Positions 5,497 through 5,785 of a stretch of DNA of 5,785 nt are shown here, in pieces; the first letter of the stretch is position 1; every line of letters begins with the position of its first letter. This DNA comes from Micavibrio sp. UBA2020. Its GTDB lineage: Bacteria > Pseudomonadota > Alphaproteobacteria > Micavibrionales > UBA2020. Under the pieces are notes generated by a model, which saw only the letters and a list, made by a program, of their open reading frames with translations, did not search any database and was not told the origin of the DNA. The stretch covers positions 1 through 5,785 of the forward strand of contig DDBY01000141.1 of assembly GCA_002334985.1 (NCBI GenBank). The letters run 5' to 3'. The position numbers and the translations under genes are program-made.

Positions 5497-5719
5497 ACCA
5501 GTCTCTCCTTGAGTCAAGTTGTCGTACAGCAGCCGGGGCTGCCGAGTGTCTAGCCGCTGTGTCAAAGCCGCATCGCAAGCGAGTGAAGTTGAGTACAGTC
5601 AAGCTCTATAAACTAGGAGTATCCCATTTCATATCCCCCCGCAACTGCAAATCAGGGGAGTGCTGGCGCTTTTTTGTCTCTTAAATACATGATTTATATG
5701 GGGAAATTTTCTTTCCGCG
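5497..5719 (-). promoter_or_regulatory. leader and promoter region of the cold-shock gene
   Basis: This 223-bp gap holds the cold-shock gene's control region. Nearest the gene is its ribosome site AAGGAGA (5504-5510 on the plus strand). It is overlapped by a CTTGA-C-TCAAG inverted repeat (5508-5518). A small GC hairpin (arms GCAGC/GCTGC, 5529-5542) lies about 33 nt upstream of the ATG. A second TTGA-N6-TCAA inverted repeat is at 5589-5602. The part at 5671-5712 is much more AT-rich than its surroundings and is a likely place for a promoter. I could not identify a convincing -35/-10 pair, so the transcription start is not assigned. Confidence 0.5.
5508..5518. repeat. short inverted repeat overlapping the cold-shock gene ribosome site
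   Basis: CTTGA and TCAAG are perfect inverted arms separated by one base. The TCAAG arm, as read in the mRNA, shares its AAG with the start of the AAGGAGA ribosome site. The one-base centre is too short for a stable full-length RNA hairpin, so a protein-binding palindrome is as likely as an mRNA structure; it may also be chance. Confidence 0.4.
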
Positions 5720-5785
5720 TTATGTCAGGGCGATAAGCCAGACCAAACCCGCCAGAATCAGCGCCACCAGCACCGCCGCGCTGCC
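5720..5785 (-). CDS. C-terminal end of a membrane protein, cut by the window edge
   Basis: Reading the minus strand inward from the window edge gives 21 codons and a stop (TAA, complement of 5720-5722). The peptide GSAAVLVALILAGLVWLIAL plus a final T is a typical single membrane helix ending almost at the C-terminus. Third codon positions are mostly G/C, as in the other genes here, which supports real coding. The protein's identity cannot be told from this fragment. It is the upstream same-strand neighbour of the cold-shock gene, separated by 223 bp. Confidence 0.55.
   Translation of the reverse strand, partial: GSAAVLVALILAGLVWLIALT

Noticed and set aside
5497..5565. 23-residue N-terminal extension of the cold-shock protein
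   Set aside because: Csp proteins start at the MPxGTVKWF motif. The AAGGAGA ribosome site sits directly before ATG 5496, and the extension would translate through that site.

Overview
The window looks like ordinary chromosomal DNA from a GC-rich Gram-negative bacterium, most likely an alphaproteobacterium. The evidence is the strong G/C bias at third codon positions, the Csp signature ([19 protein letters not shown]), which is typical of alphaproteobacterial cold-shock proteins, and the presence of RlmJ and a CobB-type sirtuin. A Micavibrio-like or Rhodospirillales-like lineage would fit, but that is a guess. I see no tRNA, rRNA, CRISPR array, IS element or phage hallmark gene.

Layout. Positions 6-2580 (+) hold four consecutive co-oriented genes that I do not recognise (about 133, 305, 193 and 165 aa). 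The first three are closely spaced. The fourth follows a 107-bp AT-richer gap, has a strong Shine-Dalgarno, and encodes an Ala-rich N-terminal octapeptide repeat. It meets, tail to tail, a two-gene minus-strand unit (3567 to 2582): a four-helix DUF3147-like membrane protein, then a class I SAM O-methyltransferase of the catechol/caffeoyl-CoA type. These two are joined by an ATGA stop/start overlap. Divergent from that unit, across a 57-bp gap, is a complete CobB/SIRT5-class NAD-dependent protein deacylase (3625-4323, +). Its 3' end overlaps the 3' end of rlmJ (5197-4310, -) by 14 bp. RlmJ is the 23S rRNA m6A2030 methyltransferase. Upstream of rlmJ, on the same strand, lie a bidirectional intrinsic terminator (5247-5269), a 68-aa cold-shock protein gene (5496-5290, -), its roughly 220-bp leader/promoter region, and the last 21 codons of a further minus-strand gene that ends in a membrane helix.

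How the parts relate. No single pathway unites the window. The right half is made of conserved housekeeping or stress-response modules: acyl-lysine removal, rRNA methylation and a cold-shock RNA chaperone. The only block that could be a coherent undescribed unit is the four-gene cluster at 6-2580. I found no catalytic motif, secretion signal or mobile-element signature that would assign it to a defence, conflict or secretion system, so I report it as an uncharacterised gene cluster and not as a discovered system.
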